Below are positions 48,702 through 58,194 of a stretch of DNA of 64,000 nucleotides, piece by piece. A program made the translations under genes and the position numbers. Below the pieces are notes generated by a model. It did not search any database. It was not told the DNA's origin and worked only from the letters and a program-made list of their open reading frames with translations. This DNA is from Streptomyces sp. NBC_00572 (GTDB lineage Bacteria > Actinomycetota > Actinomycetes > Streptomycetales > Streptomycetaceae). The stretch's first letter is position 1; every line of letters begins with the position of its first letter. The stretch spans positions 1,116,001 through 1,180,000 of the forward strand of contig NZ_JAPENX010000001.1 of NCBI RefSeq assembly GCF_026341815.1, in the 5' to 3' direction.

Positions 48702-49591
48702 GTACGGCGAGTTCCCGCCCGGTCCGGCTCGGTCCGCGTTCCGTCGCCGCGCTCGTCCTGGTCTCCTTCGTCGGGATCATCGCGATCGGCTGGCCGCTCC
48801 TCGCCGACGCGGACTCGGCGGTCACCGACCACGCGGCCGACGCCCCCTGGCTCTTCGCCGCTCTGCTGCCGCTGCTGATCGCGGTGGTGGTCGCCACGAT
48901 CGCCGACTGCGGGATGGACGCCAAGGCGGTGGCGATGCTGGGCGTGCTCGCGGCCGTCGGCGCGGCCCTACGGCCGCTGGGGGCGGGGACGGCCGGTCTG
49001 GAGCCGATGTTCTTCCTGATGGTGCTGAGCGGCCGGGCCCTCGGCCCCGGCTTCGGCTTCGTCCTCGGCGCGGTCACCATGTTCGCGTCGGCCCTGCTCA
49101 CGGGCGGGGTGGGGCCGTGGATGCCGACACAGATGCTGGCGATGGGCTGGTTCACGATGGGGGCCGGGTTGCTGCCGGGGCCGAGCCGGCTCCGGGGCCG
49201 GAGCGAGCTGCTGATGCTCTCCGCGTACGGCTTCCTGGCGGCCTTCGCGTACGGCACGGTCACCAACCTCTACGGCTGGGTGACGGTCGGTGGCGGGGAG
49301 AGCGCGGCGAGCGCCGGGGACGGGGGGATCTTCTTCCTTCCGGGCGCCCCCCTCCACGAGAACCTGGTCCGTTTCCTCGCGTACGTCATCGCCACCTCCC
49401 TGGGCTGGGACCTGGGCCGGGCCGTTCTCACCGTCGTCCTCACCCTCACCATCGGCGGCACGCTCCTCAGGGCCCTGCGGCGGGCCACGCGGCGGGCGAA
49501 CTTCGAGGCCCAGGTCACATTCGGGGCCCCTGAGAAGCCCTCCCCGGGTGAGCCGCCCCACAGGACCTACGTCACGTACGAGCCGGAATAG
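48698..49591 (+). CDS. ECF transporter S component, cobalamin-type (CbrT-like)
   Basis: A 297-residue membrane protein started at GTG 48698 in the stop of the ATPase gene. About six spans: VAALVLVSFVGIIAIGWPLL, LFAALLPLLIAVVVATIAD, VAMLGVLAAVGAALRPLG, MFFLMVLSGRALGPGFGFVLGAVTMFASALL, MLAMGWFTMGAGLLPG and late YVIATSLGWDLGRAV. The AVGAALRPL segment and the Gly-rich helix are typical of ECF S components that bind B12 or precursors. The riboswitch strongly suggests cobalamin or a cobinamide as substrate. Confidence 0.85.
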   Translation: MSTASSRPVRLGPRSVAALVLVSFVGIIAIGWPLLADADSAVTDHAADAPWLFAALLPLLIAVVVATIADCGMDAKAVAMLGVLAAVGAALRPLGAGTAGLEPMFFLMVLSGRALGPGFGFVLGAVTMFASALLTGGVGPWMPTQMLAMGWFTMGAGLLPGPSRLRGRSELLMLSAYGFLAAFAYGTVTNLYGWVTVGGGESAASAGDGGIFFLPGAPLHENLVRFLAYVIATSLGWDLGRAVLTVVLTLTIGGTLLRALRRATRRANFEAQVTFGAPEKPSPGEPPHRTYVTYEPE

Positions 49592-49877
49592 TAGTCGGGC
49601 GGTACCCGCCCAAACCACCCACATCGGGGTATGACCTGCGCAAACGTCCCGGACGCACACCCCGGGACCTTGCGCCCGGGTCCGAACCTTCCTCGTACAG
49701 GGGGTCGTTGCATCGGCGTTCCGGCCCTGGTTGTCTGGTGGACGTCGCCAGGCAGCCGGTGCTCACCACAGCGCCTCGGTCGGCCGGTTCCCTCCAGTTC
49801 CCGGGTCCCCCGGGCTCTGGTTCCGGCTTGCCGAAATCGCCTGACGCAGCCCTTGTTCCCGAAGTTAGGTAGAAACC
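49592..49877. other. Long structured leader upstream of the SLT gene
   Basis: 286 bp without a gene. Hairpin-forming segments include GTCCCGG (49646-49652) with CCGGGAC (49662-49668), which may end the B12 operon. Cell-wall hydrolase genes in Streptomyces often have a c-di-AMP (ydaO) riboswitch here, but I do not find its GGGGGACCC and GGGTGAATC boxes. Function unresolved. Confidence 0.35.
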
Positions 49878-50279
49878 TTGATCCGCTCGATCACCACTCG
49901 TGTCGCTGCCCGCAAGAAGACCTTCGCCGCCTCCGCAGCCGTGCTGCTGAGCGCGTCCGGTGCGGTGCTTGGCACGACGGGCGCGGCCTCGGCCGCCAGC
50001 CCGCAGGACATCGCTCGGCAGATCGTTCCCGCTTCGCAGTACCAGTCCTTCAGCAAGATCGTGGCCCACGAGTCCGGCTGGAACCACAAGGCCACCAACT
50101 CCTCCAGCGGCGCCTACGGCCTCGTCCAGGCCCTTCCCGCCTCGAAGATGTCCTCGGCCGGTTCCGACTGGAAGACGAACCCCGCCACCCAGATCAAGTG
50201 GGGTCTCAACTACATGAACGAGCGCTACGGCTCCCCGAACGCCGCTTGGGCGTTCTGGCAGGCCAACGGCTGGTACTAA
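49878..50279 (+). CDS. Secreted lytic transglycosylase (SLT)-like protein
   Basis: A 133-residue protein from TTG 49878 (AGGT...AAACC upstream). The signal peptide ends near AASAASPQ (about residue 40). The mature SLT/lysozyme-like domain has the catalytic Glu in IVAHESGWNHKATNSSSGAYGLVQALPASKM and NPATQIKWGLNYMNERYGSPNAAWAFWQANGWY. It would cleave the glycan strand of peptidoglycan between MurNAc and GlcNAc. Single-domain with no LysM. A strong terminator follows. Confidence 0.88.
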   Translation: MIRSITTRVAARKKTFAASAAVLLSASGAVLGTTGAASAASPQDIARQIVPASQYQSFSKIVAHESGWNHKATNSSSGAYGLVQALPASKMSSAGSDWKTNPATQIKWGLNYMNERYGSPNAAWAFWQANGWY

Positions 50280-50306
50280 GAGTCACCGCCGCACAGCGCA
50301 CCCGCA

Positions 50307-50340
50307 AGGCCCCGCCTCCCTCTCAGGGAGGGCGGGGCCT
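50307..50340. terminator. Bidirectional intrinsic hairpin terminator
   Basis: A 15-bp stem (AGGCCCCGCCTCCCT and its complement with one bulged G) around CTC, 27 nt after the SLT stop. Confidence 0.8.
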
Positions 50341-50448
50341 GCGGCGTTTCCGAGGCCGGCCGCCGCCTCCGCGAGGACGCCTGCGACCAGGGTGAGAAGG
50401 CTCCCCCGACTCCTGCGGCTCCCCGTCCGGTCGAGCGCCCGAGGGGTC

Positions 50449-51672
<1,224 letters not shown>

Positions 51673-51680
51673 TCACGTGG

Positions 51681-51702
51681 GAACTAGTACGCGTTCTAGT
51701 TC
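51681..51702. promoter_or_regulatory. KstR-like operator at fadA5
   Basis: Arms GAACTAG and CTAGTTC flank an 8-bp centre. The inner TAGTACGCGTTCTA (51685-51698) matches TnnAACnnGTTnnA with one mismatch (TAC for AAC). It lies 63 bp upstream of the fadA5 start. Confidence 0.65.
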
Positions 51703-51782
51703 TGAATGCAGTCTTATGACTGCTACCGCGGGTACGCAAGGGTCCGGGAGGCAACAGTTCCCGTTCCGGCCCTTGCTACTTG

Positions 51783-51796
51783 TAGAACTCGTTACT
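51783..51796. promoter_or_regulatory. KstR-like box at cyp125
   Basis: TAGAACTCGTTACT matches TnnAACnnGTTnnA except for the last position. It is about 50 bp upstream of the P450 start, in an A/T-rich stretch. Confidence 0.6.
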
Positions 51797-51813
51797 AACT
51801 TTCCCGGCAACTT

Positions 51814-51828
51814 CTGATGGTCCATCAG
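51814..51828. promoter_or_regulatory. Recurrent palindrome D (CTGATGGTCCATCAG)
   Basis: A perfect 7-bp-arm palindrome, the C-to-T variant of CTGACGGnnCGTCAG with both arms co-varying. It lies between the KstR-like box and the cyp125 RBS. Confidence 0.5.
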
Positions 51829-51846
51829 ATATGGAGAGTGTTGCCG

Positions 51847-53112
51847 ATGGCCGCCTGCCCCCATCTCCCCGCAGGGCACCTTCCCGAGGGGTTCGACGCC
51901 ACCGACCCCGATCTGCTCCGCGACCGCGTCCCCTTCCCGGAGTTCGCCCGGCTGCGGCAGACGGCACCCGTCTGGTGGTGCCCCCAGCCGCCCGGCATCA
52001 CGGGTTTCGCGGACGGCGGGTACTGGGCCGTCACGCGCCACGCCGACGTCAAGTACGTCTCCACCCACCCCGAGCTGTTCTCGTCGAACGAGAACACGGC
52101 CGTCATCCGCTTCAACGAGCACATCACCCGGGACCAGATCGAGGTCCAGAAGCTGATCATGCTCAACATGGACCCGCCCGAGCACACCAGGGTCCGCCAG
52201 ATCGTCCAGCGCGGCTTCACCCCCCGGGCGATCCGGAACCTGGAGACCGCCCTGCGCGACCGCGCCCACTCCATCGTCGACGAGGCGAAACGCGGCGCGG
52301 ACGCCGACGGCACCTTCGACTTCGTCACCCGGGTCGCCGTCGAACTCCCCCTCCAGGCCATCGCCGAACTCATCGGCGTCCCCCAGGAGGACCGTTCCCG
52401 GATCTTCGACTGGTCGAACAAGATGGTCGCGTACGACGACCCCGAGTACGCCATCACCGAGGAGATCGGCGCCGAGGCCGCCATGGAACTCATCGGCTAC
52501 TCGATGAACATGGCCGCCGCCCGCAAGCAGTGCCCCGCCTCCGACATCGTCAGCCAGCTGGTCGCCGCCGAGGGTGAAGGCAACCTCTCCTCCGACGAGT
52601 TCGGCTTCTTCGTCCTGCTGCTCGCCGTCGCCGGCAACGAGACCACCCGCAACGCCATCAGCCACGGCATGCACGCCTTCCTCACCCACCCCGACCAGTG
52701 GGAACTCTTCAAACGGGAACGGCCGGCGACCGCCGCCGAGGAGATCGTGCGCTGGGCGACCCCCGTCGTCTCCTTCCAGCGGACCGCGACCCAGGACACC
52801 GAACTCGGCGGCCAGAAGATCGCCAAGGGCGACCGCGTCGGCCTCTTCTACTCCTCCGCCAACAACGACCCCGAGGTCTTCACCGACCCCGAACGCTTCG
52901 ACATCACCCGCGACCCCAACCCGCACCTCGGCTTCGGCGGCGGCGGACCCCACTTCTGCCTGGGCAAGTCCCTCGCCATCAAGGAGATCGAGCTGATCTT
53001 CAACGCGGTCGCGGACGCCCTGCCCGACCTGACCCTCGCCGGCGAACCCCGCCGGCTGCGGGCGGCCTGGCTGAACGGCGTGAAGGAACTCCGGGTCCGC
53101 TCCTCCGCCTGA
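51847..53112 (+). CDS. cyp125: Cytochrome P450, CYP125-type sterol C26 monooxygenase
   Basis: A 421-residue P450. ATG 51847 has GGAGAG about 8 nt upstream; the ATG at 51817 lies inside palindrome D. The I-helix is LLAVAGNETTRNAISHG, the K-helix ExxR is EEIVRW, and the haem loop GFGGGGPHFCLGKSLA has Cys371 as the iron ligand. The overall pattern (RDQIEVQKLIMLNMDPPEHTRVRQIVQRGFTPRAI, DWSNKMVAYDDPEY) matches CYP125, which hydroxylates the terminal carbon of the sterol side chain and oxidises it further. Divergent from fadA5, as in Mycobacterium; the ferredoxin at 38.7 kb is a likely partner. Confidence 0.9.
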   Translation: MAACPHLPAGHLPEGFDATDPDLLRDRVPFPEFARLRQTAPVWWCPQPPGITGFADGGYWAVTRHADVKYVSTHPELFSSNENTAVIRFNEHITRDQIEVQKLIMLNMDPPEHTRVRQIVQRGFTPRAIRNLETALRDRAHSIVDEAKRGADADGTFDFVTRVAVELPLQAIAELIGVPQEDRSRIFDWSNKMVAYDDPEYAITEEIGAEAAMELIGYSMNMAAARKQCPASDIVSQLVAAEGEGNLSSDEFGFFVLLLAVAGNETTRNAISHGMHAFLTHPDQWELFKRERPATAAEEIVRWATPVVSFQRTATQDTELGGQKIAKGDRVGLFYSSANNDPEVFTDPERFDITRDPNPHLGFGGGGPHFCLGKSLAIKEIELIFNAVADALPDLTLAGEPRRLRAAWLNGVKELRVRSSA

Positions 53113-53225
53113 ACGCGTGCGGTGGGGTGGGGCGGAACCGGAACCTCCCCGGCGAATCGGAACCTCGTCGGGAAACCCGAAGGTCACCGGGGAACCGGAA
53201 GGTCACCGCGTACGTCCCACCCCGC

Positions 53226-54323
53226 ATGCGGGGGACACACAGAATTCTGACCACCATCGTCGCGCTGCTCGCGCTCCAGCTCGGCTCGCTCGTCGCACCG
53301 GCGTACGCCTGCGGCTGCGGCGCCATGATCCCGACCAAGGACCAGCGCATCGGCGTCGACCGCGAGGAGTCGGCCGTCCGCTGGGACGGACACACCGAGA
53401 CCGTCGTCATGCGCTTCAACGTGCACGGCAACGCCGACCACGCCGCCTGGATCATGCCCGTGCCCAGCCGCGCCGACGTCACTCTCGGCGACCCCGAGCT
53501 CTTCGACTCGCTCGCCCGGCTCACCGAGCCCGAGCAGCGCGAGCGCCACTACTTCTGGCCGCGCGAGGGCGACTGGCCGTTCGACGTCGACTACGGGGAC
53601 GGAGCCGGGGCCCCGCCGCCCGGCGCGGGCACCGGCGTCGGCGTCGTGGGCCGCGAACGGCTCGGCCCCTTCGACGTCGCCCGGCTGACCGCCACCGACC
53701 CGAAGGCCCTCGGCGACTGGCTGCGCGCCAACGGCTTCGAGCTGCCCGATCGCCTCACCGGCGCGCTCCAGCCGTACGTGGACCGGAAGTGGGAGTACGT
53801 CGCCGTCCGCCTCGCACCCCAGCAGAAGGACGCCGTCCTCCAGGGCGAGCTGACCCCGCTGCGGATCGGCTTCGCCTCCCCCGAACTCGTCTACCCCATG
53901 CGGCTGTCACGGCTCGCGAAGACCTCCCAGAGCCTCGGCCTCTACATCCTGGCCGAGCACCGGATGGAGCCCCGCTCCCCCATCGGCGGCGACGCCCCCG
54001 AGGTGACCTTCGCGGGCCGGATCGAGCCCGAGGGCCCCATCATCGGAATCGCCGGGCAGCAACCGGTCCAACTGACGGTCCTGGAGCAGGAGTTCCCCCA
54101 CCCGGAGCGGATCGACGACGACCACCATCTGCGGGCCGTCGCCGACACCCCGTACCGCCGGGTCGAGTACACCGACCGGCTGCTGACCGTGGGCGACGGA
54201 ATCCCCGTCTGGATGCTCACGGTCGGCGGCGGTCTGCTGCTCACCGCCTTCGCGACGCTGCTTGCCGTACGGGTGACAAGGCGCCGCCCGGAGCCCGGCC
54301 CCGGTGTACGTTCGGTCACATGA
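53226..54323 (+). CDS. DUF2330 membrane protein
   Basis: A 365-residue protein from ATG 53226. A signal peptide ends near PAYACGCG, where two cysteines (CGCG) open the mature protein as in all DUF2330 members. The large exported domain has VDREESAVRWDGHTETVVMRFNVHGNADHAAWIMPVPS and LYILAEHRMEPRS, and a single membrane span (VWMLTVGGGLLLTAFATLLAV) near the C-terminus leaves a short basic tail. Function unknown. No SD is visible. Its stop overlaps the methyltransferase start (ATGA), so the two are coupled. Confidence 0.85.
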   Translation: MRGTHRILTTIVALLALQLGSLVAPAYACGCGAMIPTKDQRIGVDREESAVRWDGHTETVVMRFNVHGNADHAAWIMPVPSRADVTLGDPELFDSLARLTEPEQRERHYFWPREGDWPFDVDYGDGAGAPPPGAGTGVGVVGRERLGPFDVARLTATDPKALGDWLRANGFELPDRLTGALQPYVDRKWEYVAVRLAPQQKDAVLQGELTPLRIGFASPELVYPMRLSRLAKTSQSLGLYILAEHRMEPRSPIGGDAPEVTFAGRIEPEGPIIGIAGQQPVQLTVLEQEFPHPERIDDDHHLRAVADTPYRRVEYTDRLLTVGDGIPVWMLTVGGGLLLTAFATLLAVRVTRRRPEPGPGVRSVT

Positions 54324-55000
54324 CGAACCCTCAGGCGAACCCCCGGTGGTCGGAAGTCGACCACTACTTCGGCGAGACGATCGCCCCGGCCGACGAGGCG
54401 CTCACCGCCGCACTCGCCGACTCCGCGGCGGCCGGGCTGCCCGAGATCGCCGTCGCCCCCAACCAGGGCAAGCTGCTCCACCTGCTCGCCCGGATGCAGG
54501 GCGCGCGGACCGTCCTGGAGATCGGCACCCTCGGCGGTTACAGCACGATCTGGCTGGCCCGCGCCCTGCCCGCCGACGGCCGGCTGATCACCCTCGAATA
54601 CGACCCGAAGCACGCGGACGTCGCCCGCGCCAACATCGCCCGCGCCGGCCTGGACAAGATCGTCGAGGTCCGTACGGGCGCGGCCCTGGACAGCCTGCCC
54701 CAGCTGGAGGCGGAGGGCGCGGGCCCCTTCGACCTGGTCTTCATCGACGCCGACAAGGTCAACAACCCGCGTTACGTGGAGTGGGCCCTGCGGCTCTCCC
54801 GTCCTGGCACGGTGATCGTGGTCGACAACGTGGTGCGGGGCGGGAAGATCACCACCCCGCACCCGGACGACCCGGCGGTCACCGGCACCCGTGAGCTGTT
54901 CGACGTGGTCGCCGCCGAACCCCGCCTGGACGCGACCGCCCTGCAGACGGTCGGCACCAAGGGCTACGACGGCCTGCTGCTCGCCCGCGTGGTCGACTGA
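54320..55000 (+). CDS. O-methyltransferase (Methyltransf_3, catechol type)
   Basis: A 226-residue SAM-dependent O-methyltransferase. Motif I is VLEIGTLGGYSTIWLARALP, followed by LITLEYDPKHADVARANIARAGL, FDLVFIDADKVNNPRYVEWAL and VIVVDNVVRGGKI (metal-binding Asp and Asn). It resembles mycobacterial Rv0187/Rv1220c and caffeoyl-CoA-type enzymes, which methylate catechol-like hydroxyls with a divalent metal. Overlaps the DUF2330 gene by ATGA. Substrate unknown. Confidence 0.9.
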   Translation: MTNPQANPRWSEVDHYFGETIAPADEALTAALADSAAAGLPEIAVAPNQGKLLHLLARMQGARTVLEIGTLGGYSTIWLARALPADGRLITLEYDPKHADVARANIARAGLDKIVEVRTGAALDSLPQLEAEGAGPFDLVFIDADKVNNPRYVEWALRLSRPGTVIVVDNVVRGGKITTPHPDDPAVTGTRELFDVVAAEPRLDATALQTVGTKGYDGLLLARVVD

Positions 55001-55013
55001 GGACCCGCCGGGG

Positions 55014-55373
55014 TCAGGAGGAGACGGTCGTCCAGTCGCCGCTCTGCGAGGCGGGCACCCACGCGTTCGTCTCCCCGAAGTACGTGGCGAACGAGCAGGA
55101 GCTGCTCTTGTAGAAGGAGACATTCACCTCGCCCTTCCACCACCAGCCTCCGACCCACGTGTCCCTGCCCGGAGTGTTGAAGCACCCCGACACCGGGTCG
55201 CCGTTCTGGTTGTAGCCCTGGACGCGGATGGAGTAGACGAGGCCGCTGCTGTCGTGGAAGTGGATCTGCTGTCCGTTCGACGCGGCGAACGACTGCCCCG
55301 CGGAGCCCAGCACTCCGGTGAAGGCCAGGATGCCCGCTCCTGCGACGGTGGCGACCTTGTTGCGTACGTTCAT
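55014..55373 (-). CDS. Small secreted protein, unknown
   Basis: A 119-residue secreted protein from ATG 55373 (GGAG about 10 nt upstream). The signal peptide ends near GQSFAASN (about residue 31). The mature ~90 residues are rich in aromatic residues and Gly (SIRVQGYNQNGDPVSGCFNTPGRD, TWVGGWWWKGEVNVSFYKSSSCSFATYF) with two cysteines likely forming a disulfide, a beta-sandwich-like pattern. Its gene follows the AraC regulator by 14 nt on the same strand, so it may be the regulator's target. Converges with the O-methyltransferase. Confidence 0.72.
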   Translation of the reverse strand: MNVRNKVATVAGAGILAFTGVLGSAGQSFAASNGQQIHFHDSSGLVYSIRVQGYNQNGDPVSGCFNTPGRDTWVGGWWWKGEVNVSFYKSSSCSFATYFGETNAWVPASQSGDWTTVSS

Positions 55374-55387
55374 TCCCGTGACTCCGT

Positions 55388-56443
55388 TCACGCTGGGGCG
55401 GTATCTCCAGCGGAGAACTTAGGCCCGCGCGGCCCGCGGTGGTGTGCGTGATGTGCAGTGTTTCTGTGCTCTGCGTGCGGCGGGGTGGTCCGGGACGACG
55501 CACGATGCTCGGTAGGGGTGATCCCGTAGGCCTCGCGGAACGCCCGGCTGAACCCGGTGGCGCTGGCGAAGCCCCACCGCGCCGCTATCGCCTGAACGGG
55601 CTGACCGCTCAGTTCCCCGCGTGCGAGGTCGGCGTGGGCGCGCTCCAGCCGGCTCTGGCGGATCCGTGCCGAGATGCTCAGGGGCTGGTCGTCGAAGAGG
55701 GTGTAGAGCCGCCGCAGGGACATGTTGTGCCGGTCGGCGATGGCCTGGGGCGTCAGTCCGGGGTCGCCGAGATTGTTCTCGATGAAGCGGTGGATCCGCT
55801 GCACCGTCTCCCGCGCACGCGCCTCGGCGGGCGCCTCCCTGGGGTCACCGAGCTGCTGCGCGAGGAACACGACGGCCAGGTCGAGGGCGATCGACCCCAT
55901 CGCGCGCAGCTCCTCCGGTCGGCAGTGCGGGCCGCGCGCACGCAGGGTCCTCAGGAAGTCGGCGAAGATCGCCCCGGCCCCCGCGTCCGCGGCCAGGCCC
56001 CGTGCGAGGAGCCGGTCCACCCGGTCCGGGGCCAGCGCCAGAGCCTGACGGGGAATCTGCAGGACGACCGACTCGACCTGCCCGCCGATGCATTCCCCCT
56101 CACTCGGCCGTGAGGTGTCCGTGAGTACGAGTCCCCCCGCGACCACCGCGTCATTGCCCCGCTGGGAGATCCTGACGGCACCTTGGGTGACGAGGGCCAG
56201 CTGCAGATGCTCGGGGTCGCCCCGCCGGACATGAACCGAGGTGCGGCGCGAGACCACCGGCGAGCAGGCCAACGTGGACAGCCGCACCACGCCGAGATCC
56301 AGGTCCGTGACACTCGCCCGGAAGTCGGCCGCGTGCCGGGTGCTGAGCATGACGGGCATGACCTCGTTGGACACGGTCTGACAGAACCAGGCGAACCTGT
56401 CCTCACGCGCCCCGACAGCCTCCGACTCAACCAGCGATCCCAT
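55388..56443 (-). CDS. AraC-family regulator (AraC_binding_2 type)
   Basis: A 351-residue regulator read from ATG 56443. The N-terminal half (FRASVTDLDLGVVRLSTLACSPVVSRRT, HLQLALVTQGAVRISQRGNDAVVAGGLVLTDTSRPSEG) is the AraC_binding_2 domain found in NphR/FeaR-like activators. The C-terminal HTH pair is IENNLGDPGLTPQAIADRHNMSLRRLYTLFD and IAARWGFASATGFSRAFREAYGITPTEHR. A His-rich tail (AEHRNTAHHAHHRG) follows. Probably controls the adjacent small secreted protein. Confidence 0.88.
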   Translation of the reverse strand: MGSLVESEAVGAREDRFAWFCQTVSNEVMPVMLSTRHAADFRASVTDLDLGVVRLSTLACSPVVSRRTSVHVRRGDPEHLQLALVTQGAVRISQRGNDAVVAGGLVLTDTSRPSEGECIGGQVESVVLQIPRQALALAPDRVDRLLARGLAADAGAGAIFADFLRTLRARGPHCRPEELRAMGSIALDLAVVFLAQQLGDPREAPAEARARETVQRIHRFIENNLGDPGLTPQAIADRHNMSLRRLYTLFDDQPLSISARIRQSRLERAHADLARGELSGQPVQAIAARWGFASATGFSRAFREAYGITPTEHRASSRTTPPHAEHRNTAHHAHHRGPRGPKFSAGDTAPA

Positions 56444-56600
56444 GCGGCCCCCACACCTCGACGCGGCAGCGATCCAGCCCCGTACTGGTTGCCGCACGGC
56501 TGTGCGTCACGCCCCCTGCCGCAGGGTCGATTATTTCAGGCACGCATTTTCGGCCACTGACCGGCACGTTCGAAGCCACTCCCCGGCGCCGTACCCCGGA

Positions 56601-57758
56601 TCAGGTCGTCGGCGCGCTCTGCCGCCAGCCGGTGAAGAGGGGGACCTCGCCCGTGGTGTCCATGACGGCCACACCGAAGGGCCGGTCGAAGGCGATGCGC
56701 TCCACCACCTTGTGGTGGAGCGGGGCCGCACCCCGGGTCATCGTCACCGCGGTGACGGCAGCCGCCTCCACACCCTCCTCGGCGACCTCGACCATCGCCT
56801 CCTGCACCACCTTGGAGAGGAAGAGGTCGGCGGCGGAGAGGCCGAGGAAATCGGCCTCGTCGCGGCTCAGCGCCCGGCGGACGCCGAGCGCCGGCAGGTG
56901 GTCGTGGACATCGGCCCTCGTACGGAGGGTGAAACGCGGCAGGAGGAGTTCGGCCGAGTCCGCGACGAGCCCTTCACGCGCACCGGGCCCCGCCCAGGCG
57001 GCGGGCAGCACCTCGGCCGGCCCGGCGCCCTCGGGGCCGAGCAGGAACCGCACCCGGGCGCCCGCGTCCCCCTCGCAGGGCAGTTCGACGACGGCGACCC
57101 CGCCCACGTACCAGACCCAGGCCGCGGGGATCCGCTGCCGCATGGTGGGTACGGGCCGGGTGTCGCCGTAGCCGTCGGTGAAGGGCTCGTCGTGGGTGAG
57201 GTGCGCGGGGAAGGCGGCCAGCCAGGAGCCCTTCAGGGCGAGGGCGTTGACCAGAACGAGGTCCTCGGAACCGTCGAGTCGAAGCGGCAACCGCTGGATC
57301 CGGCCGCCGGTCGACTCCCGTACCCAGGCGTCGAGTTCGTCCTGGGCATCGGGAATCTCCCCCAGGGACATGCCGTCGGTCGCCCCGAACACCTCGTCGG
57401 GCAGCGCGAACCAGGCCGCGCCGGGCAGCACCCCGAACCGCACATCGGGCAGTCCTCGCCGGAAGGCGTCGAGCACCGGCATCGTGCTCCACACACCGGT
57501 CGCCAGCGCCACCCCCTCCGTCGCCCCGAGCCGCCGCCCGGCGCCGGTCACCGCCTCGGCGGCCGCGCCCCCGTCGGCCCCGAGCAGCTCCCGCAACTCC
57601 TCGGCGGTCCGCCCCCGCGCCCCGGAGGCCACGGCACCGAGGGCCAGCCACAGCCCGGCCGGAGAGCAGACGAAGTCGTCGTCACCGAGAAGGGGCAACC
57701 AACGCACGGCGAGGGCCTGTACGACGTCCGCCTCGAAGGCGGTGGGACCGGGAGTCAT
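56601..57758 (-). CDS. Serpin-family protease inhibitor
   Basis: A 385-residue serpin of full length. Characteristic parts: FVCSPAGLWLALGAVASGARGRTAEELRELLG near the N-terminus, LVLVNALALKGSWLAAF in the shutter region, and the hinge EEGVEAAAVTAVTM (about residues 327-340), with small residues at P15-P9 as needed for loop insertion. The reactive-centre loop runs to about residue 346 and then FDRPFGVAVMDTTGEVPLFTG, the serpin signature. No signal peptide is seen, so it may act inside the cell. P1 is probably Met, Thr or Arg in TMTRG. Divergent from the monooxygenase gene, 12 nt apart. Confidence 0.88.
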   Translation of the reverse strand: MTPGPTAFEADVVQALAVRWLPLLGDDDFVCSPAGLWLALGAVASGARGRTAEELRELLGADGGAAAEAVTGAGRRLGATEGVALATGVWSTMPVLDAFRRGLPDVRFGVLPGAAWFALPDEVFGATDGMSLGEIPDAQDELDAWVRESTGGRIQRLPLRLDGSEDLVLVNALALKGSWLAAFPAHLTHDEPFTDGYGDTRPVPTMRQRIPAAWVWYVGGVAVVELPCEGDAGARVRFLLGPEGAGPAEVLPAAWAGPGAREGLVADSAELLLPRFTLRTRADVHDHLPALGVRRALSRDEADFLGLSAADLFLSKVVQEAMVEVAEEGVEAAAVTAVTMTRGAAPLHHKVVERIAFDRPFGVAVMDTTGEVPLFTGWRQSAPTT

Positions 57759-57763
57759 ATCCT
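57758..57763 (+). promoter_or_regulatory. -10 element of leaderless monooxygenase promoter (TATCCT)
   Basis: TATCCT is 7 nt before ATG 57771 and overlaps the start codon of the serpin gene on the other strand. No SD precedes the monooxygenase gene. Confidence 0.5.
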
Positions 57764-57770
57764 GCCTTTC

Positions 57771-58097
57771 ATGAGCATCGTGAAGATCAACGTCCTGACC
57801 GTGCCGGCCGAGCAGCGTGAGGTCCTGGAGCAGCGGTTCGCCTCCCGGGCCGGGGCCGTGGAGGGCTCCGACGGCTTCGAGTGGTTCGAGCTGCTGCGTC
57901 CCGTCGAGGGCACCGACCAGTACCTGGTGTACACGCGGTGGCGCAGCGAGGAAGACTTCCAGGCCTGGATGAACGGTTCCATGAAGGCCGCCCACGGAGG
58001 CGGCGGCGAGGGCGGCGGCGAGCGGCCGAAGCCCGCGGCCTCCGGCTCCACGCTCTGGTCCTTCGAGGTCGTCCAGCAGGCGTCCCCGAAGAGCTGA
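57771..58097 (+). CDS. Antibiotic biosynthesis monooxygenase (ABM) domain protein
   Basis: A 108-residue dimeric alpha/beta-barrel protein: MSIVKINVLTVPAEQREVLEQRFASRAGAVEGSDGFEWFELLRPVEGTDQYLVYTRWRSEEDFQAWM. Trp/Phe pattern and length fit the HmoA/IsdG-like ABM group. Some members degrade haem, others oxidise quinones; the His/Asn residues needed are not clear enough to choose. The C-terminal third is Gly-rich (GGGGEGGGERPKP). Leaderless start inferred from the TATCCT element. Confidence 0.85.
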   Translation: MSIVKINVLTVPAEQREVLEQRFASRAGAVEGSDGFEWFELLRPVEGTDQYLVYTRWRSEEDFQAWMNGSMKAAHGGGGEGGGERPKPAASGSTLWSFEVVQQASPKS

Positions 58098-58194
58098 CCG
58101 TCCGAGTCGGGCACCGGAAGCCAGGGCCGCCCCAAGGTCCGGGCGCCGGAAACCCGGCTGCGTCCCAGGTCGTGCGCGCCGCACAATGGCACGC

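Noticed and set aside
49592..49877. A c-di-AMP (ydaO) riboswitch before the SLT gene
   Set aside because: The conserved GGGGGACCC and GGGTGAATC segments were looked for and not found, so the region is left unassigned.
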